Positions 8,315 to 17,356 are shown, counted from the stretch's first letter. The stretch: DNA of 64,000 nt from Desnuesiella massiliensis (GCF_001403615.1 NZ_LN879457.1:186001-250000); one strand, 5' to 3'. Numbers and translations are program-made. The notes: generated by a model from the letters alone, not told the origin.

Positions 8315-8656
8315 GACAATACATCCTTTTCGACTCAAATTATCTAGATTATAACTTAATATTACAAAAATGTAAATACATAGAATATAAAATATTATAT
8401 GGATTCACCTTTACTAACAGTGTAAAAACTATAATAGTGAATTTTTACTAGAATAATTTCATAATTAAGTAGCCCGGCGGTGTTCATCATATTTTTAATA
8501 CATTCAAAACTTTTTTAACAATTCTTCTTTTGCGACATATAACTTTTTTGTAAATCATTTTAGCTAGTTTATTTCAATATTAAAGTTATTAAAACATTAG
8601 AATATTATTTAGAATAAGTATAATTTATCATCATCACCAAAAAATACCTGTCAATA

Positions 8657-8717
8657 GATCTCTAACTCCTAGTCTGATATCCATTAAGTTAGAGATTGGT
8701 TTTACAATCTCTAAAAA
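8657..8717. promoter_or_regulatory. Two overlapping, mutually exclusive hairpins
   Basis: ATCTCTAACT near 8657 can pair with AGTTAGAGAT, while the same right arm, TAGAGATTG, can instead pair with CAATCTCTA about 6 nt further on. Only one stem can form at a time. The element lies about 340 bp upstream of the RiPP operon. It could be an attenuator-like switch or merely a decayed repeat; no T-run makes the former certain. Confidence 0.35.
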
Positions 8718-8848
8718 TAACGTTCAGTATATTAAGCTAAAATATTTAAAAGTACTAGTACGGTATCTAAAGAAATACATGTTTTTAAAGAATCAATATG
8801 GCTGTAATCAGCCTGCACAGAAGTATTAAAAATGGCTTTACAACTATA

Positions 8849-9151
8849 TCAACTATCGCATAAAGCATAATCTTTATTTTCAGACTTAGGAAGTAATTTA
8901 AGTAAATTCTGAAATAGGTCTATTTTACTTATAGCGTCTTTATCATAAATATGTAGTACTAATTCATCATAAGATAATAGTGAAACTAAAATTTGATGAT
9001 CATACACAGTTGTATCTTTTACAATGAGGATTATGAAAAGAATATTTTTCTATGACATTTTCAAGGTGCTTTAATTGTACTTTAGTTAGATATAAATCAA
9101 AAATTAATTCTAAAAAATTGTATATTAATGCTTCATTAGATATAATTAAAC
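8849..9151 (-). pseudogene. Decayed gene interrupted by the IS3-family element
   Basis: Two open segments on the minus strand join across a frameshift near 9000: one reads IYNFLELIFDLYLTKVQLKH, the next YDHQILVSLLSYDELVLHIY and ends at TGA 8849-8851. The 5' side is cut by the insertion sequence at 9152. The protein is not recognised. Because it lies upstream of and on the same strand as the RiPP operon, it may once have belonged to it. The interval 8339-8848 otherwise shows only the hairpins at 8657 and no gene. Confidence 0.5.
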
Positions 9152-9228
9152 TGCCCTTTCCCCAATAAAATAGACACACTAAACTCGTTATATCTCATTT
9201 TCTCGTAGAATAACTAGTTATTTCATTT

Positions 9229-10139
9229 TTAAGCTGCAGTTACTTTTTTATTTGCTCTATTATAAAACTCATCTGGAGTTAAATAGCCATTAGAAGCATG
9301 GATTCTCTGTCTGTTATAAAATATCTGAACATATTCAAAAACAGCTGCTCTAGCTTCATCACGGGTTTTAAAGTGCTTTCCATAGAGCCATTCGCACTTA
9401 AGTTTACCCCAAAAGGACTCCATAGGAGCGTTGTCCCAGCAGTTACCTTTGCGTGACATGCTACATATAAATCCATACTTTTTTATAAGATTTTGATAGT
9501 CATAAGAACAGTACTGAGACCCTCTATCAGAGTGTAAAATGACGCCGTTAGGCTTTCCAGCGCGTTGATAAGCATCATTTAAGGCATTAATTACTAGTTC
9601 TTTAGTCATTCTTTCACTCATTGATAATCCAACAATCTTCTGTCCACATAAATCCATAACCCCAGCTATGTATAGCCAGCCCTCATCTGTCCACAGGTAG
9701 GTTATATCGCTAACCATTTTTACATTAGGTTTGTCTACAGAGAAACCGCGATTAAGGATATTTTCTGCAACTGGAAGCTTATGATTAGATTTAGTGGTTG
9801 CCCTAAATTTCTTAGAAACCCTTGATCTTATACCATTCTCACTCATTAGTCGTTCTACTCTTTTATGGTTAATAGGCTTAGGTTCTTCTTTATTTATAAT
9901 TTGAGTAATCTTAATAGACCCAAAAACCTTGCCGCTTTTATTGTGGATAGTTTGGATTTTTCTTAATAGACTTCTATTTTCTATTTCTCTTTTACTTTGA
10001 GGTCTTTTATCCCATGCATAGTAACTGCTTCTAGAAACACAGAGGACTTCACACAGCTTCGCTATACGATATTTATTGCAGTTAGCTTTGATAAATTCAA
10101 ACCTTTTTACTTTAGGTTCTTGGCGAAGAAAGCTGCCGC
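9229..10139 (-). CDS. IS3-family transposase orfB (DDE integrase core)
   Basis: From the internal ATG at 9846 the frame codes 205 residues with the DDE retroviral-integrase core: DITYLW, HSDRGSQY, and the E-containing NAPMESFWGKLK. The frame is open upstream past that ATG to the slippery run at 10140-10146 and includes the HTH_21-like part (RIAKLCEVLCVSRSSYYAW). The active protein is therefore expected as an OrfA-OrfB fusion made by -1 frameshifting, not from the internal ATG. Confidence 0.88.
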
Positions 10140-10394
10140 TTTTTTTAGTATCTCAATTTCCTCTTTAAGCTCTCGATTCTCTCTTTCTAGCTTTCTGAGT
10201 TTTTCATCTTCAGGACTTAAATTACCACTACCAGGGAAAGGAGCATTAGGAGATTGTTTATATTTTTTTACCCACCCTTGAAGTGTTGTAGGTTTTATCC
10301 CTAGATCTGCTGCTACCTTTGAAACGGGTTCCTTAGTTCTCTCTATTCTCTTTACTGCTTCTAATTTAAATTCTGCACTATAATGGTTATTCAT
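10107..10394 (-). CDS. IS3-family transposase orfA (helix-turn-helix)
   Basis: The ATG at 10394 follows GAAGGGA and gives about 95 residues. The N-terminal helix-turn-helix (YSAEFKLEAVKRI... VAADLGIKPTTLQGWVKKY) binds the element's ends. A leucine-zipper-like helix follows (LRKLERENRELKEEIEILKK). Near its end an A7 run on the coding strand (10140-10146) forms the A_AAA_AAG slip site for the -1 shift into orfB. Only relatives' behaviour, not this sequence, proves that the shift is used. Confidence 0.88.
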   Translation of the reverse strand: MNNHYSAEFKLEAVKRIERTKEPVSKVAADLGIKPTTLQGWVKKYKQSPNAPFPGSGNLSPEDEKLRKLERENRELKEEIEILKKAAAFFAKNLK

Positions 10395-10461
10395 TAAAAT
10401 CATTCCCTTCACTTTTAGTATAACACGAGTTCCTCGTGTCTACCAAAGTGGGTAAGGGTCA

Positions 10462-11563
10462 AACTTTAAAACATTTATGCATAGATACTTGTCATTATTG
10501 CTGTGTGGTAACTCAATTATAACAAAAATTTTATATAAATGTTTTTAATTTACCTAATTGTAAAAATATCTTAATATTTTTGCGTCATTAGTATACGTTA
10601 GTATACGATTAGTATATGCAAATATATTTTATGTTCAATTATTCTAAATATTTGAAATTATTGGTTTCATTTTGTATAATTAATTAAATATGGAACCGTG
10701 AGATAAGGTGGCTTAATTGTTAAAAGTAATAAGAAATAGCAGAGAATGATTATATGGAAATTTCGGTGTCAGCAGTCGTATATTAAACCAAGACTATAGG
10801 GAGATTTTAGACATTATTGCAAGTACATAATGCAATAATATTGAATTATTTCTTAATCAAAAATTTATTGATGTTTCAAGATCTGAGTTTGAAAAGAAGT
10901 TTTATTAAGTATTCACACGTCATTAGAATTTTTTGCTTTCCCTAGAAAATAGAGTGAATATCATTAGATCAAGAAAAGTATTGAGATAGCATAAATTTTT
11001 AGTTCAAAAATAATAGTTTGCACATGGCGAATGGGGAATATTTTGATGATAAATTCAAGGGAGTGGATGAACTTCATAAGCAGAATATGATTGATTAATG
11101 AAAAACTAAAGATATTCGTACAGCAACAGAGAATTTACCTTATAGTCATCATAGAAGTTTCCTGAGATATTTAAGTTTATAGGTAATAATAGTGTATAGA
11201 CTTAACATTTGATACAACACACTGTGCTTTTGGCATATTTCTGATTTTTAAAACATCAAAGAAGTATAAAGATTTTATCAAAAGTATGTATTTAAGTGAC
11301 TTTGATAATGACTTTGAACATAAAGCTGTAAAAGAAAATTGTGGAGGGATATTAATTATAGAATTAGATTTTGATAATAAGAAAAGAAATAACATATTAA
11401 ACAATAAAGAAGCAATGCAGAAAAGCATTAATTTTATAAATGATAGCCTTAAATGATTTTAGTAAAACGAGATTTCTAGAAAGTTAATGACAGCTTATTA
11501 GATAATGAAAGACTTTTAATACAGAAAATTATTAACTTAAGATATGTTTGTGGAGGATAGGAT
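10462..11563. other. About 1.1 kb of decayed, gene-poor DNA
   Basis: No intact gene with a ribosome binding site was found. Several short open stretches with coding-like composition occur on the plus strand, for instance around 10860-10900 (FIDVSRSEFEKKFY) and 11193-11456, broken by stops and shifts. A -10-like TATAAT sequence on the minus strand near 10515 may have been the promoter of the gene disrupted by the insertion sequence. Confidence 0.5.
11193..11456 (+). pseudogene. Coding remnant, unknown protein
   Basis: An open frame without a credible start runs about 87 codons (FLIFKTSKKYKDFIKSMYLS ... FINDSLK) to TGA at 11454. Charged/hydrophobic alternation looks coding, but there is no ribosome binding site or recognisable family. 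The upstream part appears lost. Confidence 0.4.
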
Positions 11564-12085
11564 ATGAAAAATTTAAAATTAGAGTTTCCAAGGGATGAAT
11601 ATAGGGAAGAATGGTATTCCATTATTAGAGAAATTGAGAACGCAAATGAGAAAATGACGCCCTTTGCACTTAAAGGGGAAACTGATGATTATAACGAATA
11701 TTTGAAAAAATCTAAAAAGCAGTCAGAAGGCATCAATTTACCAGAGGGCAGAGTACCTTCTGATATATTTTTTCTTGTGCATAACGGAGATAATAGAATT
11801 TTAGGCGCTATAGATATAAGGTATGGTCTAAATGATTATTTATACAATTATGGAGGACATATCGGCTATGGAATTCGTCCTATAGAAAGAAAAAAAGGTT
11901 ATGCATCAGAGATGTTAAGATTAGCTCTTGATGTATGTAGAGAAAAAGATATGGACAAGGTCTTGATTACCTGTAACAAAAGCAATGTAGCTTCATCAAG
12001 AACCATAGTAAAAAATGGCGGAGTACTTGAAAATGAAGTGTTAGAAAATGAGGAAGTGATACAACGCTATTGGATTACTCTATAA
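11564..12085 (+). CDS. GNAT-family N-acetyltransferase
   Basis: A 173-residue GNAT protein. Motif A (acetyl-CoA pyrophosphate loop) is HIGYGIRPIERKKGYASEM, with R109-K-K-G-Y-A, followed by the beta-strand VLITCNKSNVASSRTIVKNGG typical of motif B. It resembles the RimJ/RimL-like branch. The acceptor is unknown. GTGGAGGATAGG precedes the ATG. A short internal fragment of a close copy lies at 3669-3757, so this gene has been duplicated within the locus. Confidence 0.85.
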   Translation: MKNLKLEFPRDEYREEWYSIIREIENANEKMTPFALKGETDDYNEYLKKSKKQSEGINLPEGRVPSDIFFLVHNGDNRILGAIDIRYGLNDYLYNYGGHIGYGIRPIERKKGYASEMLRLALDVCREKDMDKVLITCNKSNVASSRTIVKNGGVLENEVLENEEVIQRYWITL

Positions 12086-12182
12086 AAATATTGTTTTTAT
12101 TTGGATGAGAAGCTTTAAATTTAGAATGTTCAAATAATGGTAAATTATTAAATAAAGCGACATCTTGAAAGAAAGAACTAAA

Positions 12183-12944
12183 ATGATAGAGAGAAGAAAA
12201 AAAGAATGCTCAGATAATATAGAGGTTAAAGATATGCATAAAGAAAAAGATAATAAACCAAATCTAGTAAAAGAAAGTCAACATTTTATAATTCGCTACA
12301 CGGAATTAGATAAGACATGTATAGACGAAATTTTAGATGTTCTTGAAAATAGTTATGATAGGATTACTAATAATTTCAATGAGCAGATTAAAGAAAAATT
12401 GACTATAGAGGTTCATTCAGACCTTAATGAACTTCATATTGCCTTAGGATTTCCAAATGCACCTGACTGGGTAAGAGGGGGACTTGGGATAGGTAAAATT
12501 GTAATAGCGTCTCCTCTAAATCCACCACCAGGTTCAGAATTTGATAATGTGATAAATACGGCTATTCATGAATTTGTACATATCATATTAAATCTAATAA
12601 ATAAAGATACACCAAGATGGCTAAATGAGGGAATTGCATGTTTTGAAGCAAAAGATAATGATGAAAATTGGATACGAAAAACCGTAAAAGATGGATTATT
12701 AAGTGATATGATTCCTACATTTAAAGAGTTAGATACTGGCGATGATTTTGAAACATTTTTCAAGCGTAATGGTTATCAATACTCCTATACCATAGTAGAA
12801 TCAATAATTAATGAATTTGGCTATGATAAGCTATATAGTTTAATAAAATTTCCTAATAATTTTGTAGATATTTTTAACATGACAGAGGTCCAGCTTCAAG
12901 ATAAATGGGTTGAGTATATCAAAAAGAACTATCTAATATCATAA
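12183..12944 (+). CDS. Peptidase MA-like zinc metallopeptidase
   Basis: An upstream TTG (12165) would add six residues; the first ATG is at 12183, both with weak ribosome binding sites. Counted from the TTG, the protein has HEFVH at 135-139 and NEG at 154-156 (RWLNEGIACFEA), the gluzincin arrangement of the peptidase MA family in which the second glutamate is the third zinc ligand. No signal peptide or membrane span is visible, so the protein is probably cytosolic. Substrate unknown. Confidence 0.75.
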   Translation: MIERRKKECSDNIEVKDMHKEKDNKPNLVKESQHFIIRYTELDKTCIDEILDVLENSYDRITNNFNEQIKEKLTIEVHSDLNELHIALGFPNAPDWVRGGLGIGKIVIASPLNPPPGSEFDNVINTAIHEFVHIILNLINKDTPRWLNEGIACFEAKDNDENWIRKTVKDGLLSDMIPTFKELDTGDDFETFFKRNGYQYSYTIVESIINEFGYDKLYSLIKFPNNFVDIFNMTEVQLQDKWVEYIKKNYLIS

Positions 12945-13038
12945 ATACGTAGGGGTAGCGTACCCTTAAAGATGTAATTTGATATTCTCAAGATAACAAA
13001 GTGATGAAATATTAATTTTCAATGGGAGGTCCTTTTAT

Positions 13039-13374
13039 ATGAACGGAATAGTAAAAACACCTAAACCACCTTATTATGCAGTTATTTTTACATCCATAAG
13101 AACTTCAGGTGATAATGGATATGGAAAAGTTTCAGACGATATAGTTAATATTGTTTCTAAACAAAAAGGCTTTTTAGGAGCAGAAAGTGTAAGAGATGAA
13201 GACGGTTTTGGGATGACAATATCATACTGGGATTCTATAGAGAGTATTAATGAGTGGAAATACAATGTTCCACACATGAAAGCAAAGGAAATGGGAAAGA
13301 AAATGTGGTATTCAAAATATATGATACGAATTTGCAAAGTAGAAAATGATAATTATTTTGACAGCACTTTTTAA
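13039..13374 (+). CDS. Antibiotic biosynthesis monooxygenase (ABM)-family protein
   Basis: A 111-residue single-domain protein with the ABM dimeric alpha/beta-barrel pattern: YYAVIFTSIRT, a helix ending in KQKGFLGAESVRD, FGMTISYWDSIESINEWK and a final strand YMIRICKVE. Family members are small dimeric enzymes acting on quinones or haem, or are of unknown role. GGGAGG sits 10 nt before the ATG. A family B repeat follows in the spacer. Confidence 0.75.
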   Translation: MNGIVKTPKPPYYAVIFTSIRTSGDNGYGKVSDDIVNIVSKQKGFLGAESVRDEDGFGMTISYWDSIESINEWKYNVPHMKAKEMGKKMWYSKYMIRICKVENDNYFDSTF

Positions 13375-13379
13375 TTCGC

Positions 13380-13440
13380 ATACTTGTTATATAGTTGATC
13401 AATCATAAATTTGCAATAATTAGATAACGGTAAAATGTTG
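13380..13440. repeat. Family B spacer repeat (copy 1)
   Basis: Contains ATCAATCATAAATTTGCAAT followed by AATTAGATAACGGTA, matching the copies at 14727, 20829, 37151 and 42525. It lies between the ABM gene and the methyltransferase gene. Confidence 0.75.
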
Positions 13441-13471
13441 CGAATATTTAAGTAGCTAGGAGGTTTACGCT

Positions 13472-14245
13472 ATAGAAAGAAAATATTTATTTGATAAAGT
13501 AGCCAATGAGTATGATAGAATAAGACCTAAATATCCTAAAGAAGTATTTAAAGACATTATTGAATACTCAAACTTAAAGGAGCATGACAGCATACTTGAA
13601 ATAGGCTGTGGTACTGGACAAGCAACTAGTGGTTTTATAAATTTAGGCTATGGAAATATAACAGCCATTGAACTCGGAAGTGAGTTAGCTAAAATCGCCG
13701 CAGAGAATTTTAAAGCCTATGATAATGTTAATATTTATAATTCGTCCTTTGAGGAATGGGAAGACAAAGGTGAGAAATATGATCTTGCAATATCTGCTAC
13801 GGCATTTCATTGGGTAAATCAAGATATAGGCTATAAAAAGATAGCTGGTTTACTAAAAGATCATGGAGTAATAGGTTTCTTCTGGACACATCACATACCA
13901 GGTCAGGGCGATACTTTTTCTGAAATAAGTGAATGTTATCAGAAATACGCACCTCATCTAGATTATAATAAGTCAAATCAAGTAGAAGAAATAATAGATG
14001 AAAGAATAAAAGCTACCAACAAAACAGGGTTATTTAAGGATTTAATTGTAAAGAAGCACCAATGGTTTGATAAGTATTCAAGCGAAGATTTCATTTCATT
14101 ATTTAACACCAATTCTGCACATCAGGCACTAGAACAAAGCATAAGGGATAAACTTTTTAATGGAATTACAGAGATAATAAAAAGGCATGGTAATGAAATA
14201 TTAAAGCCCCAGTTCGTGGTGCTATATTTAGCCAGGAAGAAATAG
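13472..14245 (+). CDS. Class I SAM-dependent methyltransferase with no standard start codon
   Basis: A 257-codon frame codes a complete methyltransferase: YDRIRPKYP near the start, the SAM-binding glycine loop ILEIGCGTGQATS, then the IELGSELA acidic strand, and FHWV in motif IV. CTAGGAGG lies 8 nt before the codon ATA, where ATG would be expected; I see no methionine codon anywhere in the frame, and a stop lies just upstream. The start codon therefore seems mutated (ATG to ATA), or AUA is used poorly. The stop overlaps the ribosome binding site of the following NUDIX gene, so the two form an operon. A degenerate copy of this pair lies at 18523-18685. Confidence 0.65.
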   Translation: MERKYLFDKVANEYDRIRPKYPKEVFKDIIEYSNLKEHDSILEIGCGTGQATSGFINLGYGNITAIELGSELAKIAAENFKAYDNVNIYNSSFEEWEDKGEKYDLAISATAFHWVNQDIGYKKIAGLLKDHGVIGFFWTHHIPGQGDTFSEISECYQKYAPHLDYNKSNQVEEIIDERIKATNKTGLFKDLIVKKHQWFDKYSSEDFISLFNTNSAHQALEQSIRDKLFNGITEIIKRHGNEILKPQFVVLYLARKK

Positions 14246-14260
14246 GAGAGTATATTTAAA

Positions 14261-14689
14261 ATGAAAATAAGAAAAGCGGTTGGTGCAGTGGTATTTCAAA
14301 ATAATGAATATTTATTAGTTCATAAGGTTAAGAGCATAAGCAATAATGAAAATATTATAGGACATTGGGATTTTCCAAAAGGCGGTGTTAAAGAATCAGA
14401 TCAAGATTTGGAAGCCGCACTCTTAAGAGAATTAAAAGAAGAAACTGGTTCCGATAATTATAGAATAATTAGTAAGTTTGATAAAAAGATTTGTTTTACA
14501 TTCCATGAAGCACATAAATATGACAGTCAAGAAACAAGCATGTTTTATGTGGAGTATTTGGGTTATAGAGGAGATTTGAAATCACGAGATGAAGAAATTG
14601 ACAAAGTACAATTCTTTAGTAAGGAGGACTTAATAAGGATTTTAGAGCTCGAAGAAACGCGGAAATTTCTGAACGAGGAGTTTTTTTAA
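14261..14689 (+). CDS. NUDIX hydrolase
   Basis: A 142-residue NUDIX protein. The Nudix box runs from GG in FPKGGVKESDQ to RELKEETG, with the metal-binding REL-x-EE intact; the glutamate expected eight residues before R is a glutamine. It should hydrolyse a nucleoside diphosphate linked to another group. Its ribosome binding site TAGGAGAG overlaps the stop of the upstream methyltransferase, so the two are translated from one message. Confidence 0.87.
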   Translation: MKIRKAVGAVVFQNNEYLLVHKVKSISNNENIIGHWDFPKGGVKESDQDLEAALLRELKEETGSDNYRIISKFDKKICFTFHEAHKYDSQETSMFYVEYLGYRGDLKSRDEEIDKVQFFSKEDLIRILELEETRKFLNEEFF

Positions 14690-14726
14690 TTATATTTTTT
14701 TAGAGGAATTTATTAAGTTATTATGC

Positions 14727-14790
14727 ACTATTCTTATATATTCATCAGTGATAAATTCGCAATATTTAGATAATAGCACAATATAACGAA
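14727..14790. repeat. Family B spacer repeat (copy 2)
   Basis: Reads ATTCTTATATATTCATCAGT, then AAATTCGCAATATTTAGATA and ends in ATATAACGAAC. The final AACGAA is also shared with family A tails. It separates the NUDIX and nucleotidyltransferase genes. Confidence 0.8.
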
Positions 14791-14822
14791 CTAAAGCTAA
14801 TATTTTTTAAGGGGGGAAAGCC

Positions 14823-15635
14823 ATGGATTTTAATACAGAAGAAGTTATACAGTTATTAACAGATAGTATTTCCACAATGAAGGAAGTGCAATCAATTGGT
14901 ATAAGTGGAAGCAAAAAGGAAATCCCCAAAGCAGGTGAGGGTGATATTGATGTTTTTATATATTGTGATGTAATACCTGTATTTGAGAAAAGACAAGCCA
15001 TAGTAGACCAATTAGGTGACTTATTACAAGAAGGCAAAATCAACGTCTTCGAAAGGGGACATTGGGGAAGCGGAGATTTTGTACTTATAAACGGTATTGA
15101 GACTTGGTTAATGTATTTTACAGTAGATGAAACTTTAAATGATGTAGAATCTATACTAAATGGAGATTTTCCAGATAAATTGGACAACTATTATTATCCT
15201 ATAGGTCGTTGTGCTATGTTAAAGAATATCAATGTTTTATGTGATAAAAATAGTTTTTTATATTCATTAAAAGAAAGATTGTTCGAATATCCCGATAAGT
15301 TAGCAAAAATACTAACACAATACCATTTGGATGAACTTGAAGATATAGAGGATTTAGAACGTGCAGTAACCAGAAAAGATGTACTCTTTTATCATTTTGC
15401 CATGGATATAGCAATCGACCATTTCCTTCAAGCCCTGTTTGCTATTAATAAAACTTACTTTCCAAGTCGAAAAAGAACACTTAATTTCATTAAGAATTTT
15501 CATATAAAACCCGAAAGCTGTGAAGAACAACTATTAGACGTTGTTAGATTAGGTGCCTGTTCAGAAAGTATTAATCAGTCTTATAAACTATGGAGCAAGA
15601 TGGTTAATGAATTGAAAAAACTATATAAGGGTTAG
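14823..15635 (+). CDS. Nucleotidyltransferase-domain protein
   Basis: A 270-residue protein of the Pol beta-like nucleotidyltransferase superfamily: helix, then GISGS (GS at residues 29-30) and GDIDVFI (D41 and D43), the GS...DxD catalytic signature. The C-terminal half is helical and resembles the substrate-binding part of DUF4037-like relatives. It may transfer a nucleotide to a small molecule or RNA; the acceptor is unknown. AAGGGGGGAAAG precedes the ATG. Single-gene unit between family B spacers. Confidence 0.72.
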   Translation: MDFNTEEVIQLLTDSISTMKEVQSIGISGSKKEIPKAGEGDIDVFIYCDVIPVFEKRQAIVDQLGDLLQEGKINVFERGHWGSGDFVLINGIETWLMYFTVDETLNDVESILNGDFPDKLDNYYYPIGRCAMLKNINVLCDKNSFLYSLKERLFEYPDKLAKILTQYHLDELEDIEDLERAVTRKDVLFYHFAMDIAIDHFLQALFAINKTYFPSRKRTLNFIKNFHIKPESCEEQLLDVVRLGACSESINQSYKLWSKMVNELKKLYKG

Positions 15636-15704
15636 TTTTATTAGTTCATGATATGTATTAAGCGCATCTAATAAAGCTTATTATAAATAATTGGAGGGAT
15701 AATA

Positions 15705-16535
15705 ATGATTGAGATACCTGAGGCTTTAACACTTGCAAGTCAGATTAACAACACAATCAGTGAAAAGCAGATTGTAAATGTTGTAGCTGAACATACTCCT
15801 CACAAATTTGCGTGGTATCATGGAGATCCACAAAAATATCGTGAGCTACTTGTGGGAAAGACTATTAACATGGCAACTGCCTGTGCAGGTATGGTTGAAA
15901 TTAAGACTGGCAATGCAACGATACTAGTTGGTGATGGAGTAGCATTTAGATATCATAAACAAGGTGAGAAGCGTCCTGCAAAACATCAGCTTCTATTAGA
16001 GTTCAATGATTTTTCTTCAGTTAGTGCATCGGTTCAGATGTATGGAGGAATATGGTGTTTTGTCGATGAGGACGAGTTCCAATATCTCTATTACAAGATT
16101 GGGAAGGAAAAACCATCCCCAATATCTGATAAATTTAATAAAACTTATTTTGATAAATTAATATCCTCGCAGACTATGCAGAAGCTAAGTATAAAGGCTT
16201 TTCTTGCAACTGAGCAGCGAATACCTGGGCTTGGAAACGGTGTGTTGCAAGATATTTTATGGGAAGCTAAAATTCATCCAAAACGAAAAGTTAGTACATT
16301 GAAAGATGAGAATAAGGAAGCTTTGTATAGTGCCATTAAAGCTGTTCTTTCCAAAATGGCGGAACTTGGTGGAAGAGATACAGAAAAGGATCTGCATGGG
16401 AACAATGGTGGATATAAAACTATGATGAGCAAAAATAATGTAGGCTCTTCTTGTATTTCATGCGGTGGAATTATAAAAAAGGAAACCTATTTAGGTGGGA
16501 GTATCTACTACTGTGAGAATTGCCAGTTACTTTAA
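15705..16535 (+). CDS. Fpg/Nei-family DNA glycosylase without N-terminal proline
   Basis: A 276-residue protein with the Fpg/Nei architecture: N-terminal domain, helix-two-turn-helix around 172-194 (RIPGLGNGVLQDILWEAKIH) and a C-terminal zinc finger with C250, C253, C270 and C273. In classical members Pro1 (after Met) is the base-excision nucleophile; here the protein begins M-I-E-I-P-E, so residue 1 is Ile while Glu2 and the later P-E are kept. Similar MIE(L/I)PE proteins are known as a divergent branch, so the change is probably ancestral. Base-excision activity is doubtful; DNA binding is likely. GGAGGG precedes ATG. Confidence 0.85.
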   Translation: MIEIPEALTLASQINNTISEKQIVNVVAEHTPHKFAWYHGDPQKYRELLVGKTINMATACAGMVEIKTGNATILVGDGVAFRYHKQGEKRPAKHQLLLEFNDFSSVSASVQMYGGIWCFVDEDEFQYLYYKIGKEKPSPISDKFNKTYFDKLISSQTMQKLSIKAFLATEQRIPGLGNGVLQDILWEAKIHPKRKVSTLKDENKEALYSAIKAVLSKMAELGGRDTEKDLHGNNGGYKTMMSKNNVGSSCISCGGIIKKETYLGGSIYYCENCQLL

Positions 16536-16575
16536 CTCAAAATGACGAATAAAGGTGATAATTGGGGTGATAAAG

Positions 16576-17235
16576 ATGTCTTTTGTAATGACTCATCTCG
16601 CAGTAGCTAAAGGGATAAATGATAAAATTACCATTGCTAGAAATTTAAATAGCTTTTATTTAGGAACAATATCTCCTGACTGTGTTCATGTCAGGAAGGA
16701 TTATAATAGGGATATGAAGAAAAATTCTCATTATTGTGTTGGAAATGAGGGTTGGTGTATGGTTACAAATAATCAAGAATGGCGTGATAATACTCTTTCG
16801 TTACTACGTTCTTATCGAAATCATCCAGACTTTGATTTTTTCTTAGGTTATTTTATTCATATTTTAGTTGATATTAGTGATAATGAAAAAATATATATAC
16901 CTTTTAAAGAAAAATACACACAGGAAGGATTACCACTACAAGATAGAGGGCGTGCATTTTATAACGACAAGAGTCAGAATGATTTTGGATTATTTAATTT
17001 TTATAAATGGAAAAATGAAGTTTGGACACTTTTAGCTGATTCTCAAGGTGTAGATATAAGAAATATAATTGAAGCAAAAGAAGCAGAAGAATATAGAGAT
17101 ATTGTGCTTCATCAATATGATTCAGGTGTAAGTCCTTATAGTGAGCCAATTAAATTTATTTTAATGGATGATAATATTAAATTTATTGAAAATACCATTG
17201 ATGAAATCATAGAACTTTTAAACTATGCATTATAA
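16576..17235 (+). CDS. Zinc-dependent phospholipase C-family protein
   Basis: The ATG at 16576 is used because GGGGTGAT lies 8 nt upstream. The 219-residue product shows the pattern of the Zn_dep_PLPC family: MTHLAVA with an early His, GTISPDCVH, an HYCVG segment, FFLGYFIHILVD with a His-Asp pair and a late helix. Such proteins coordinate zinc with His/Asp residues and may act on phospholipids or other phosphodiesters. No signal peptide is seen, so it is presumably cytosolic, unlike secreted PLC toxins. A paralogue with a premature stop lies at 18704. Confidence 0.75.
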   Translation: MSFVMTHLAVAKGINDKITIARNLNSFYLGTISPDCVHVRKDYNRDMKKNSHYCVGNEGWCMVTNNQEWRDNTLSLLRSYRNHPDFDFFLGYFIHILVDISDNEKIYIPFKEKYTQEGLPLQDRGRAFYNDKSQNDFGLFNFYKWKNEVWTLLADSQGVDIRNIIEAKEAEEYRDIVLHQYDSGVSPYSEPIKFILMDDNIKFIENTIDEIIELLNYAL

Positions 17236-17261
17236 ACATGATGCGATGCAGTGGCAATTTG

Positions 17262-17317
17262 TATAATTATTATATAGTTGCTCAATTTTAAGTTTACAAT
17301 ATTTAGATAGGCGTAAG
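17262..17317. repeat. Family B spacer repeat (copy 3)
   Basis: Contains TTATATAGTTGCTCAATTTT and AGTTTACAATATTTAGATAG, matching the other family B spacers with some substitutions. It precedes the selenoprotein gene. Confidence 0.65.
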
Positions 17318-17356
17318 ATATTATGTCCTAATAGCCTAATTTTGGAGGTGCAAAAG

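Larger units (their letters stand above)
9152..10461 (-). mobile_element. Complete IS3-family insertion sequence (1310 bp)
   Basis: The left end TGCCCTTTCCCCA and the reverse complement of the right end TGACCCTTACCCA form imperfect terminal inverted repeats beginning TG, with TAGACAC also shared further in. Both sides are flanked by AAC (9149-9151 and 10462-10464), a 3-bp target duplication typical of IS3. Inside are orfA and orfB in a -1 relationship with an A7 slippery run. It looks intact and recently active, since its ends, reading frames and target duplication are undamaged. Confidence 0.9.

Noticed and set aside
8339..8656. A further gene between the RiPP operon and the hairpins
   Set aside because: Stops occur in all frames and no ribosome binding site with start was found; AT-rich spacer only.
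9279..9476. Second minus-strand frame inside the transposase orfB
   Set aside because: Shadow of orfB; it has no start signal, and the DDE motifs are in the other frame.
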